Source: Bordetella parapertussis
GTDB taxonomy: Bacteria; Pseudomonadota; Gammaproteobacteria; Burkholderiales; SG8-39
DNA length: 64,000 bases
NCBI GenBank assembly: GCA_945862265.1
Contig: CAMAXP010000010.1
Span: forward strand, 1 to 64,000
Reading direction: 5' to 3'
The notes beneath the pieces are model-generated. The model was not told the origin of the DNA. It saw only the letters and a program-made list of their open reading frames with translations, and ran no database searches. The translations under genes were made by a program, and so were the position numbers. This document shows positions 1-8,395 of the stretch, piece after piece (the stretch's first letter is position 1; every line of letters starts with the position of its first letter).

Positions 1-50
1 GGCAACTTGCCCAGAGTGCTTATCAACCTTGCCAATTCCCTCGTCCTCAT
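1..50 (-). CDS. Possible 5' end of a divergent gene, cut by the window edge
   Basis: An ATG at position 50 on the reverse strand is preceded by an AGGAG-type ribosome binding site about 8 bases upstream and stays open for 16 codons to the window edge, reading MRTRELARLISTLGKLP. The fragment is too short to assign. It could be the start of a regulator or transposase-like protein transcribed away from the Bug gene. The rest of positions 51-172 holds the Bug ribosome binding site and nothing else recognised. Confidence 0.22.
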   Translation of the reverse strand, partial: MRTRELARLISTLGKL

Positions 51-172
51 CTCGCGGCTCCTGGTCCAGCGCCTCTGCGCCACACTGCCAGTTTCCGCCC
101 CCACAGGCTCACCAGATGAGCTACCAACATTATTCGCTATATGAGCCTACAAAAAAGAGTCAGGAGACGAGA

Positions 173-1129
173 ATGAGAATCCCCGCTGGCGCGGCACTGT
201 TGTTTGCGACCGCCACTGCATTTGCGCAAGGTTTCCCGACCAAGGCCGTCACGCTGCTGGTGCCTTTTGCGCCTGGTGGCGGCAGCGACACGGTCGCGCG
301 CACCATCCAGGCCAAGCTCGCCGAGAAGCTCGGACAGCCGGTGCTGGTCGAGAACCGCACCGGTGCGTCCGGCGCGATCGCCACTGCGGCCGTGGCCAAG
401 GCCCCGCCAGACGGGCACACACTGTTCCTGTCGTGGGACACGCACGCGATCAACCCGGTGATCATGAAGGACCTGCCCTACGACACCTTCAAGGATTTCG
501 TGCCGGTTACGCTGCTGGCGCGCCTGCCGCTCGTGATGGGCGTCTGGTCCGGGCTGCCGGCCAACACCATGGCGGAGTTCATTGCGCTGGCCAAGCGCCA
601 GCCGGGCAAGCTGAACTACGCATCGGTCGGCACCGCCAGTTCCAACCGGCTCTACTCCGAGTACATGCACAGCCTCGCGGGCATCGAGCTCGCGCACATC
701 CCCTACAAAGGCGGCGGGCCGTCCATCCAGGCCATGCTGACCGGCGAGGTGGCCTACAGCCTGCTGTCGTTTGCTTCGCAGAAGGGCTACTTCCAGAGCG
801 GGCGGTTGAAGGCCTTTGCAGTCACCGGCGCCAAGCGCATGGCCGACCTGCCGGATGTGCCGACGCTGATCGAGAGCGGGTTCCCGGGCATGGAGGTCTA
901 CGGCTGGATCGGGATCTTCGCTCCGGCAGGCACGCCCGAGGCGGTGGTCGCGCGGCTCAACCGCGACTTCATCGCCACCATCCAGGATGCCGACGTGGCG
1001 AAGCGGCTCGCCGCCGCCGGGGTGGATGCGGCCGGCAGCACACCGGCGGAACTCGATCGGTGGGTGCGGTCCGAGTATGACAAATGGTCGAAGTTCGTGA
1101 AGTCGTCGAACCTGAGCTTCAAGGAGTAG
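173..1129 (+). CDS. Bug-family tripartite tricarboxylate transporter substrate-binding protein
   Basis: Periplasmic receptor of the Bug (BugT/TctC) family, which binds small organic acids for tripartite tricarboxylate transporters; many betaproteobacterial members are orphans. The product is 318 residues, the usual length. It opens with a signal peptide ending near FAQG, followed by the family pattern FPTKAVTLLVPFAPGG, the NRTGASG loop, PPDGHTL, IPYKGGGPS and the C-terminal FAPAGTPEAVV segment. The ATG at 173 was chosen over an in-frame ATG at 29 because AGGAGA lies just upstream and the signal peptide starts there. No membrane subunits (TctA/TctB) are nearby, so the ligand cannot be inferred. 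The next gene begins 123 bases downstream and is unrelated in function. Confidence 0.9.
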   Translation: MRIPAGAALLFATATAFAQGFPTKAVTLLVPFAPGGGSDTVARTIQAKLAEKLGQPVLVENRTGASGAIATAAVAKAPPDGHTLFLSWDTHAINPVIMKDLPYDTFKDFVPVTLLARLPLVMGVWSGLPANTMAEFIALAKRQPGKLNYASVGTASSNRLYSEYMHSLAGIELAHIPYKGGGPSIQAMLTGEVAYSLLSFASQKGYFQSGRLKAFAVTGAKRMADLPDVPTLIESGFPGMEVYGWIGIFAPAGTPEAVVARLNRDFIATIQDADVAKRLAAAGVDAAGSTPAELDRWVRSEYDKWSKFVKSSNLSFKE

Positions 1130-1206
1130 TGCAGGCGTGCACTAAGGCGGTGCGCCGGGAGAGGGCAGGCGAGCCTCCCGGGGCTGAATGGCCCCCTACC
1201 GCGTAG

Positions 1207-1228
1207 CACAGTTATTGCTGATACTGTG
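1207..1228. promoter_or_regulatory. Inverted repeat upstream of the ATP-grasp/transglutaminase cluster
   Basis: CACAGT and ACTGTG face each other across 10 bases, ending 24 bases before the GTG start at 1253. The arms are perfect but short. Position suggests an operator for the cluster, but a 6-base dyad can arise by chance, so this is only a candidate. Confidence 0.25.
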
Positions 1229-1252
1229 GGTAAGTCCTGAGGAGTTGCCCCG

Positions 1253-4200
1253 GTGTCCATTCACGTCTGCCTGAACCACGTCACCCATTACAAGTACGAC
1301 CGGCCGGTCAACCTCGGCCCGCAGGTGGTCCGCCTGCGGCCGGCGCCACACTCGAGAACGCCGATCCTGTCGTACTCACTCAAGGTCGAGCCAGGCAAGC
1401 ACTTCATCAACTGGCAGCAGGATCCGCAATCCAATTACCTCGCGCGCTTGGTGTTCCCCGAGCAGACGAAGGAGCTGCGGATCGAAGTCGACCTCGTCGC
1501 CGAACTCTCGGTCATCAACCCGTTCGACTTCTTCCTAGAGCCGCTCGCCGAAAAATTCCCGTTCGCCTACAAAGACCCGATGCTCCTGCACGAGTTGGCG
1601 CCGTACATGGTGAAGCTCGAGCCCACACCACTGTTCGCGAAGTACCTCGCGGAGACTCCCAGGAAGCCGACGCCGACGATCGACTTCCTGGTTGCGCTGA
1701 TCCAGGGCCTGCAGCAAGACATCAAGTACCTCATTCGCATGGAGCCCGGCGTGCAGACGCCGGAGGCGACGCTCTCCAACGCGAGCGGCTCGTGCCGAGA
1801 CACCGGCTGGCTGCTGGTGCAGCTGTTGAGGCACCTTGGCCTCGCCGCGCGGTTCGTGTCCGGCTACCTGATCCAGCTCAAACCCGATGTGAAATCGCTC
1901 GACGGCCCTTCCGGCACGGAAGTGGATTTCACCGACCTGCACGCCTGGTGCGAGGTCTACCTGCCGGGGGCGGGCTGGATCGGCCTCGACCCGACTTCGG
2001 GCCTGTTTGCGGGCGAGGGCCATATCCCGTTGGCCTGCTCGCCGGAGCCAGGCAGCGCCGCGCCGATCACCGGTTTGACCGACAAGTGCGAGACCGAGTT
2101 CACGCACACGATGAAGGTTGTGCGGGTGTGGGAAGCGCCGCGGGTAACGAAGCCGTATACGGAAGAGCAGTGGGCGGAGATCGAAGCGCTGGGCGACCGG
2201 ATCGACACGGACCTTGCCGCAGAGGACGTGCGGCTCACGATGGGGGGCGAGCCGACTTTCGTTTCGGCCGACGATCGCGATGGGGCGGAGTGGAATACCG
2301 ACGCCGATTCCCCGCCGGGCAAGCCCGTGAAGCGCAGGCTCGGCGCGAGCCTGCTGGCCAAACTCAAGGCGCGTTACGCCCCCAAGGGCCTGCTGCATTA
2401 CGGACAGGGCAAGTGGTACCCGGGCGAGCAGCTGCCGCGCTGGTCGTTGTCTCTTTTCTGGAGGAAGGACAAGGAGCCCGTTTGGCAGGTTGCGAAGCTG
2501 CTTGCCGACGAGTCGGTCAACTACGGTGCGAACGAAGGGACGTCGAAGACATTCCTCTCTGCGCTGGCCTCGAGGTTGTCCCTCGATTCGCGCTACGTCT
2601 TCCCGGCGTTCGAGGACGTCTGGTACTACCTCTGGAAGGAACGCAAGCTTCCCACCAATGTCGACCCGTTCAACTCCAAGCTCGACAACGCCCTGGAACG
2701 CGCGCGCCTCGGCAAGGTGTTCACGCAGGGACTCGACAAGGTGGTCGGCCACGTGCTGCCGGTGCAGCGCAGCGGTACGCCGGAAGTCCGCTGGCAGAGC
2801 GGGCCGTGGTTCCTGCGGGCCGAGCGGTGCTACCTGATCCCCGGCGATTCGCCGCTGGGCCTGCGCCTGCCGCTCGACTCGCAGCCCTGGGTCTCGAATG
2901 CCGACTACCCGTGGATCCACCAGATCGACCCGACGCAGCGCTTCGCCCCGCTGCCGGCCTGGAGCCAGATCACGCAGCTCTTCGAATCGCCGGAGGTCGC
3001 CCGTGCGCGCATACAGGCACGCACGCTGACGCAGACGCAGGTCCGGCAAGGCCAGTCGCAGTCCTCCGGCGCCGGCAAGCCCGGCAACGCGAAGGCCGCA
3101 CCAGCCCCCGACGCGCTGCCCGCGCGCATGCAGTCGGCCGGCTGGATCACGCGCACAGCCATCTGCGTGGAGTCGCGGAACGGCGTGCTCTACATCTTCA
3201 TGCCGCCGGTGAGCCTGCTCGAGGACTACCTCGAACTGGTCGCGGCGGTCGAGGCCACGGCCGCCGAACTGAAGATGCCGGTTGTGCTTGAGGGTTACGA
3301 GCCGCCGCGCGATCCCCGGCTCGAGACGCTGCGAATCACGCCTGACCCGGGCGTGCTGGAAGTCAACGTGCAGCCCACGCGCACCTGGCGCGAGCTGGTC
3401 GACAACACCACCTTCCTGTACGACGCAGCGCACGTTACCCGCCTCACGACCGAAAAGTTCATGCTCGACGGCCGTCATACCGGCACGGGCGGCGGCAACC
3501 ATTTTGTGCTGGGCGGAGCGACCACCAACGACTCGCCTTTCCTGAGAAGGCCGGACGTCCTCGCCAGCCTGATCGCCTATTGGCACAACCACCCTTCGCT
3601 GTCCTACCTGTTCTCGGGGATGTTCGTGGGTCCGACGAGCCAGGCGCCGCGGATAGACGAGGCGAGGAACGATTCGGTGTACGAGATCGAGATCGCGTTC
3701 CGCGAGATCTTCCGGCTGGAGGGCGAGGGCGCTGCTTTGCCCTGGTTGGTCGACCGCATCCTCAGGAATCTTCTGATCGACTCCTCGGGCAATACGCACC
3801 GCTCCGAATTCTGCATTGACAAGCTCTACTCGCCGGACTCATCAACGGGGCGGCTGGGCCTGTTGGAGCTGCGGGCGTTCGAGATGCCGCCGCATGCGCG
3901 GATGTCGCTCACCCAGCAGTTGCTCCTGCGCGCGCTGATTGCCCGCTTCTGGCGCCGCCCGTACCGACCTGCGCGCCTCAAGCGCTGGGGGACGGAACTG
4001 CACGACCGGTTCATGCTGCCGCACTTCATCTGGCAGGACTTCTGCGACGTGATCGCCGAGACCAAGGAGGCGGGCTTCCCGCTGCGCGCAGACTGGTTCG
4101 CGCCGCACCTCGAATTCCGTTTCCCGCGCTATGGGGAGTTCTCCGCCATGGGCGCGAAGGTTGAACTGCGCTTCGCGCTCGAACCCTGGCACGTGATGGG

Positions 4201-4657
4201 CGAGGAGGGCGCGCAGGCGGGCACCGTCCGGTATGTGGATTCTTCCGTCGAGCGACTGCAGGTGCATGCCACCGGCCTCGTCGGCGACCGGCACGTGCTG
4301 ACCTGCAACGGGCGCCCCGTGCCTCTCGCGCCAACGGGAGATGTCGGCGAATCCGTGGGTGGTGTGCGCTATCGCGCCTGGGCGCCCCCTTCGGCATTGC
4401 ATCCGACCATTCCCGTGCATGCGCCGCTGGTGTTCGACCTTGTCGACACATGGATGGGCCGCAGCATGGGGGGCTGCCAGTACCATGTCGCGCATCCGGG
4501 CGGGCGCAACTTCGAGGACTTCCCGGTCAACGCCTACGCGGCGGAGGGACGCAGGCTCGCGCGATTCTTCCGCATGGGCCATACGCCTGGACAGGTCAAG
4601 GTCCTCGATGAGCCGCGCAACCCGAATTTCCCGTTTACCCTCGACCTGCGGCGTTAG
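1253..4657 (+). CDS. Transglutaminase-like plus DUF2126 (circularly permuted ATP-grasp-like) protein
   Basis: A 1134-residue two-part protein. The N-terminus is a bacterial transglutaminase N domain followed by a transglutaminase-like core with a visible Cys-His-Asp triad: C181 (SGSCRDTGW), H230 (DLHAWCEVY) and D246 (GLDPTSG). From about residue 320 to the end it matches DUF2126 (COG4196), with LTMGGEPTFV at the start, NVQPTRTWRELV and GGGNHFVLGG in the middle and WMGRSMGGCQYHV near the end. A linker rich in Gln, Ser and Ala lies around residues 590-625. The GTG start is supported by TGAGGAG about 10 bases upstream. The gene heads a cluster with a cp-ATP-grasp/alpha-E protein and a second transglutaminase. 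The family is widespread but has no demonstrated reaction; amide-bond formation or cleavage is predicted from domain content. Confidence 0.88.
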   Translation: MSIHVCLNHVTHYKYDRPVNLGPQVVRLRPAPHSRTPILSYSLKVEPGKHFINWQQDPQSNYLARLVFPEQTKELRIEVDLVAELSVINPFDFFLEPLAEKFPFAYKDPMLLHELAPYMVKLEPTPLFAKYLAETPRKPTPTIDFLVALIQGLQQDIKYLIRMEPGVQTPEATLSNASGSCRDTGWLLVQLLRHLGLAARFVSGYLIQLKPDVKSLDGPSGTEVDFTDLHAWCEVYLPGAGWIGLDPTSGLFAGEGHIPLACSPEPGSAAPITGLTDKCETEFTHTMKVVRVWEAPRVTKPYTEEQWAEIEALGDRIDTDLAAEDVRLTMGGEPTFVSADDRDGAEWNTDADSPPGKPVKRRLGASLLAKLKARYAPKGLLHYGQGKWYPGEQLPRWSLSLFWRKDKEPVWQVAKLLADESVNYGANEGTSKTFLSALASRLSLDSRYVFPAFEDVWYYLWKERKLPTNVDPFNSKLDNALERARLGKVFTQGLDKVVGHVLPVQRSGTPEVRWQSGPWFLRAERCYLIPGDSPLGLRLPLDSQPWVSNADYPWIHQIDPTQRFAPLPAWSQITQLFESPEVARARIQARTLTQTQVRQGQSQSSGAGKPGNAKAAPAPDALPARMQSAGWITRTAICVESRNGVLYIFMPPVSLLEDYLELVAAVEATAAELKMPVVLEGYEPPRDPRLETLRITPDPGVLEVNVQPTRTWRELVDNTTFLYDAAHVTRLTTEKFMLDGRHTGTGGGNHFVLGGATTNDSPFLRRPDVLASLIAYWHNHPSLSYLFSGMFVGPTSQAPRIDEARNDSVYEIEIAFREIFRLEGEGAALPWLVDRILRNLLIDSSGNTHRSEFCIDKLYSPDSSTGRLGLLELRAFEMPPHARMSLTQQLLLRALIARFWRRPYRPARLKRWGTELHDRFMLPHFIWQDFCDVIAETKEAGFPLRADWFAPHLEFRFPRYGEFSAMGAKVELRFALEPWHVMGEEGAQAGTVRYVDSSVERLQVHATGLVGDRHVLTCNGRPVPLAPTGDVGESVGGVRYRAWAPPSALHPTIPVHAPLVFDLVDTWMGRSMGGCQYHVAHPGGRNFEDFPVNAYAAEGRRLARFFRMGHTPGQVKVLDEPRNPNFPFTLDLRR

Positions 4658-4707
4658 GCGGGAGTTACTGCGCTAAACTGCGGCACCCCTTAATTCCTTG
4701 GCGCTCC

Positions 4708-7188
4708 ATGCCCAGGCAGCTGCTGTCCGCTTACCCGCCGGCTTCCGCCCGGTACGACGAGATGCTCGATGCCGGCCGCGAACCCCGCGAGCACTGGCAT
4801 TCGATGTTTGAGCAACTCTCGTCCGCCCCGCCCGAACTGATGCGCGAGCGATTGCAGTCGGTGCAGCGACAGGTCAGCGAGAACGGCATCACCTACAACG
4901 TCTACGCGGATGCGCAGGGTGCCGACCGCCCGTGGGAGCTCGACGTGCTGCCGCTGATCCTGCCGCACGAGGAGTGGCGCACGATCGAGCGTGCGGTCAT
5001 GCAGCGCGCGACGTTGCTGAACAAGATCCTGCTGGACGTGTACGGCAGCCAGTACCTGCTCCAGCAGGGGCTGCTCCCGCCTGCGCTCGTGCATGGGCAC
5101 GCGGGGTTCCTGCGTCCCGCGCACGGCGTGCCTGCCCAGGGGGGCACCATGCTACATATGTACGCCGCAGACCTCGCGCGATCGCCCGACGGGCAGTGGT
5201 GGGTGGTGGCGGACCGCACCCAGGCGCCCTCGGGCGCGGGCTATGCGCTGGAGAACCGGCTCATCATCTCGCGCGTGTTCCCGGACTTGTTCCGCGATCT
5301 CAAGGTGCAGCACCTTGCGAGTTTCTTCGCGGCGTTGCGCGACAGCCTTGCGCACTGGGCGCCGCACGACGACGAAGCGCCCCTGGTCGTGCTGCTGACC
5401 CCGGGACCGTACAACGAAACCTATTTCGAGCACGCGTACCTCGCGCGCTATCTCGGCTTCCCCCTGGTCGAAGGCCACGACCTCACCGTGCGCAATGGCT
5501 GCGTCTGGCGGAAGACGCTGTCGGGGCTGCAACGGGTGCACGCGATCCTGCGCAGGCTGGATGACGATTTCTGCGACCCGCTCGAGCTCACCGGAGACTC
5601 GACCCTTGGCGTGGCCGGGCTTGCCGACGCCGCGCGCCGCGGCAATGTGCTCCTCGCAAACGCGCTGGGCTCCAACCTGCTTGAGTCCGGCGCGCTGCTG
5701 GGCTTCCTGCCGGACTTGTCGAGGAAGCTGCTTGGCGAGGACCTGCAAATGCCCTCGGTGGCCACCTGGTGGTGCGGCCAGCCGGACGCGCTGGAGGAGG
5801 CGATCGAGAAGCTCGACCAGCTCGTGATCAAGCCGGCCTTCCCGCAATTGCGCATGGAGGCCGTGTTCGGTGACGACCTGACCGACGCGCAGCGCGCGGA
5901 CCTTGTCGCGAGGATGCGCGCCAAGCCGCAGAATTTTGTCGCGCAGGAGCTGGTGCAGCTGTCGCAGGCGCCGGTGTGGGATCGCCAGCATCCGAGGCGG
6001 TTGCTGGCACGGGCGATCGGCATGCGTGTATTTGCCTGCGCGACGCCGAACGGCTACGTGGTGATGCCGGGCGGGCTCACCCGGGTGGCTACCGGTCCCA
6101 GCGCCCGGGTGATATCGATGCAGCGCGGTGGCGCGTCCAAGGACACCTGGGTGCTCGCCGCCGGTCCCGTCAATACCTTCAGCCTGTTGCGCCGCTCGAC
6201 CGGCTCGCAGGACCTCGTCAGGAGCGGCGCCAACCTGACCAGCCGGGTGGTGGAGAACCTGTACTGGTTCGGGCGTTATGCGGAGCGCTGCGACAACACC
6301 GCGCGCCTGCTCCGCCTCGCCCTGGAGAGGATGATCGACGCGGTGCCGAATGCAAATGACGCAGGATGGATGAGCATCACGAGCCTGCTGCGCAGGGCGG
6401 AGATCCTCGAGGATGAGGACGACCTGGACGACGTTGCACTGGTTCGGGCGCTGCGGGCCGCGATCGTCGACGAGGAGCGGCAGGGCCTCGCGGGCAACCT
6501 GCGACAGCTGTTCCGGGTGGCATCCCAGCTGCGCGAGAGGCTGTCGCTCGACAACTGGCGCACCGTGAACAAGCTGGCCCAGGATTTCGCGGAAAGGAAG
6601 GCGCATTCCCTTGCACTGTCCGATGCGCTGTCGGAAATCGACCGGACCGTGGTCGCGCTGATGACCTTGTCCGGGTTCGCGCTGGACGGCATGACGCGCG
6701 ACCAGGGCTGGCGGTTCCTGTCGATCGGGCGACGCATCGAACGGATGCAGTTCCAATGCGCGGCCCTTCTGCAGGCGATGGCCATGCCGCCGGATGGCAC
6801 GGCCGGGCCCGAACTCGACTGGCTGCTGGCGCTGGGGGACAGCACCATTACCTATCGCTCCCGGTACATGGCGCGCCCGGAGTGGATGCCTGTGCTGGAC
6901 CTGTTGGTGCGGGACGACAGCAATCCGCGTTCGGTGGCTTTCCAGCTGAAGGGGTTGCACGACTATCTCGCGCGGTTGGGCACGGCGCTGGGACCCTGCG
7001 GTGCAGACTTGCTGGTTCCCTCGGTGCAGGGACTGGCCGGGCTTGATGCCGACCGCGACCTGGAACACGGCAGCCCCAGGCTGGTTGTGCTGCTTGAGGG
7101 GCTGCAGGAGGCGAGCATTACGCTTTCCGAGCAACTCGGGTTGCGCTTCTTCAGCCACTCTGTGCTCCGCCAGACCTATGCGACCTGA
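4708..7188 (+). CDS. Circularly permuted ATP-grasp fused to alpha-E domain protein
   Basis: An 826-residue fusion of two proteins that are separate in many genomes: a circularly permuted type 2 ATP-grasp (COG2308) at about residues 1-500 and an alpha-E domain (COG2307, DUF403) from about 510 to the end. ATP-grasp signatures include TPGPYNETYFEH, LVEGHDLTVRNG and VIKPAFPQ. The alpha-E part starts with SRVVENLYWFGRYAER and is mostly alpha-helical. ATP-grasp enzymes usually ligate a carboxylate to an amine through an acyl phosphate, so a peptide or amide ligase role is a family-based prediction. The gene lies 50 bases after the DUF2126 protein and 9 bases before the transglutaminase, indicating an operon. 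The ATG at 4708 follows a TAAACT element at 4674-4679 that could be an internal promoter -10. Confidence 0.88.
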   Translation: MPRQLLSAYPPASARYDEMLDAGREPREHWHSMFEQLSSAPPELMRERLQSVQRQVSENGITYNVYADAQGADRPWELDVLPLILPHEEWRTIERAVMQRATLLNKILLDVYGSQYLLQQGLLPPALVHGHAGFLRPAHGVPAQGGTMLHMYAADLARSPDGQWWVVADRTQAPSGAGYALENRLIISRVFPDLFRDLKVQHLASFFAALRDSLAHWAPHDDEAPLVVLLTPGPYNETYFEHAYLARYLGFPLVEGHDLTVRNGCVWRKTLSGLQRVHAILRRLDDDFCDPLELTGDSTLGVAGLADAARRGNVLLANALGSNLLESGALLGFLPDLSRKLLGEDLQMPSVATWWCGQPDALEEAIEKLDQLVIKPAFPQLRMEAVFGDDLTDAQRADLVARMRAKPQNFVAQELVQLSQAPVWDRQHPRRLLARAIGMRVFACATPNGYVVMPGGLTRVATGPSARVISMQRGGASKDTWVLAAGPVNTFSLLRRSTGSQDLVRSGANLTSRVVENLYWFGRYAERCDNTARLLRLALERMIDAVPNANDAGWMSITSLLRRAEILEDEDDLDDVALVRALRAAIVDEERQGLAGNLRQLFRVASQLRERLSLDNWRTVNKLAQDFAERKAHSLALSDALSEIDRTVVALMTLSGFALDGMTRDQGWRFLSIGRRIERMQFQCAALLQAMAMPPDGTAGPELDWLLALGDSTITYRSRYMARPEWMPVLDLLVRDDSNPRSVAFQLKGLHDYLARLGTALGPCGADLLVPSVQGLAGLDADRDLEHGSPRLVVLLEGLQEASITLSEQLGLRFFSHSVLRQTYAT

Positions 7189-7197
7189 GCCAGCGGC

Positions 7198-8142
7198 ATG
7201 AGCGAAGCGCGCTACAGCGTGATCCACGAAACCCGCTATGTCTATGAGAGCCGGGTTGCGGTCGCGCAGCAACTGCTGCACCTTACGCCGCGCGAGCTGC
7301 CCTGGCAGCGGTGCGTTTCTCACCGGATCGACATCGACCCGCAGCCGAGCGAATCCATCGAGCACCTCGACTATTTTGGCAACGCGGTGCGCCATGCGGT
7401 ACTGGACTCCCCCCATGACGCGCTGACCGTGCGCGCAGAGTCCGAAGTCGGCGTGTCATGGCGCACAGGGGGGCGCGTGCCGGACGGATCGCCGGGCTGG
7501 GAAGTCGTGCGCGACCGGCTGCTTGCTGCAGCCGACCCCGCGCAGCTCGAGGCCGCGGAGTTCCTCTTCGAGTCCCCGCACATCCGCTTCAGTGCCGGCC
7601 TGGCCGACTACGTCGCACCATGTTTCCCACCGGGGCGGCCGTTTCTCGAAGGCGTGATGGAACTCAATCATCGCATCCACACGGAATTCGCATTCGACAG
7701 CAGCGCCACGAGCGTTTCGACCCCGCTTGCAAAGGTGCTGCAGCTGCGGCGTGGGGTCTGCCAGGACTTCGCCCACCTCATGACGGGGTGTCTGCGAGTG
7801 CTTGGGCTGCCGGCTCGGTACGTGAGCGGCTATATCCTGACCACGCCGCCCCCGGGGCATGTGAAGCTCATCGGCTCCGATGCTTCGCACGCGTGGGTCT
7901 CAGTGTTCTGTCCGCAGGCGGGCTGGGTGGACTTCGACCCGACCAACGACCTCGTGGTCGACAACGAGCACATCACGCTGGCCTGGGGAAGGGACTTCAG
8001 CGACGTCGCGCCCATGCGTGGAGTCATCCTCGGTGGCGGAGAGCAGGCGCTGGAAGTGCATGTGACCGTTGCGCAGGCGGGTGAGCCGCTTGCCTTGGCG
8101 CCAGGCCGGCCGCTGGCCCAGCGGCAGGGACAATCGCCGTGA
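7198..8142 (+). CDS. Transglutaminase-like cysteine protease family protein
   Basis: A 314-residue transglutaminase-family protein (COG1305) with an N-terminal bacterial transglutaminase beta domain and a papain-like core. The triad is visible as C188 (RRGVCQDFAH), H231 (DASHAWVSV) and D247 (VDFDPTND). It begins 9 bases after the ATP-grasp/alpha-E gene and its stop overlaps the next gene by 4 bases (GTGA). In the family-level model the ATP-grasp enzyme makes an amide or peptide bond and transglutaminase-like enzymes cleave or exchange it. No signal peptide is evident, so action in the cytoplasm is likely. The presence of a second, independent triad in the first gene of the cluster means two such activities may exist side by side. 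Confidence 0.88.
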   Translation: MSEARYSVIHETRYVYESRVAVAQQLLHLTPRELPWQRCVSHRIDIDPQPSESIEHLDYFGNAVRHAVLDSPHDALTVRAESEVGVSWRTGGRVPDGSPGWEVVRDRLLAAADPAQLEAAEFLFESPHIRFSAGLADYVAPCFPPGRPFLEGVMELNHRIHTEFAFDSSATSVSTPLAKVLQLRRGVCQDFAHLMTGCLRVLGLPARYVSGYILTTPPPGHVKLIGSDASHAWVSVFCPQAGWVDFDPTNDLVVDNEHITLAWGRDFSDVAPMRGVILGGGEQALEVHVTVAQAGEPLALAPGRPLAQRQGQSP

Positions 8143-8387
8143 GCCGCGTCTTCATCCTTGTCGTCGTCGTGCTGGTGTTCTTCTGGTTGCTCAGGCGCGC
8201 GCTGGGCAGCCGCAAGCAGGACGACCGCCCGCCGGCGCCGAAGCCGCGAGTGGAGACGGCCGACCTCGTGTCGTGCGCGCATTGCGGCGTACACCTGCCG
8301 AAGAACGAGGCTGTTGCCGCGGTCGACGGCGGCGCTGCCGACCAGTTCTTCTGCAGCGAAGACCACCGCCGGCGCGGGAAGCGCTAG
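8139..8387 (+). CDS. PP0621-family small membrane-anchored zinc-ribbon protein
   Basis: An 82-residue protein with one N-terminal membrane segment (about residues 4-20, FILVVVVLVFFWLL) and a small metal-binding-like motif, CAHCGVHLP followed by FCSEDHRR, giving four potential ligands. It matches the PP0621 family of unknown function. The GTG start overlaps the stop of the transglutaminase gene (GTGA), and the kinase gene starts 8 bases after its stop. In Burkholderiales such a gene often precedes the kinase/regulator pair, so it may belong with those rather than with the ATP-grasp cluster. Confidence 0.8.
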   Translation: MSRVFILVVVVLVFFWLLRRALGSRKQDDRPPAPKPRVETADLVSCAHCGVHLPKNEAVAAVDGGAADQFFCSEDHRRRGKR

Positions 8388-8395
8388 GGGGGCGG

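Noticed and set aside
1-144. Forward open frame from the window edge to 144 as the end of an upstream gene
   Set aside because: It has no family resemblance; a few leucine-rich turns are not enough to call a gene tail.
1535-3799. Very long open frame antisense to the DUF2126-transglutaminase gene
   Set aside because: It mirrors codon positions of a clearly recognised gene, is rich in Arg, Gln and His, and matches no family. GC-rich DNA commonly leaves such antisense frames open. The same applies to long antisense frames at 5152-7416, 13218-14963, 19102-20991, 45327-47633 and 48272-50809.
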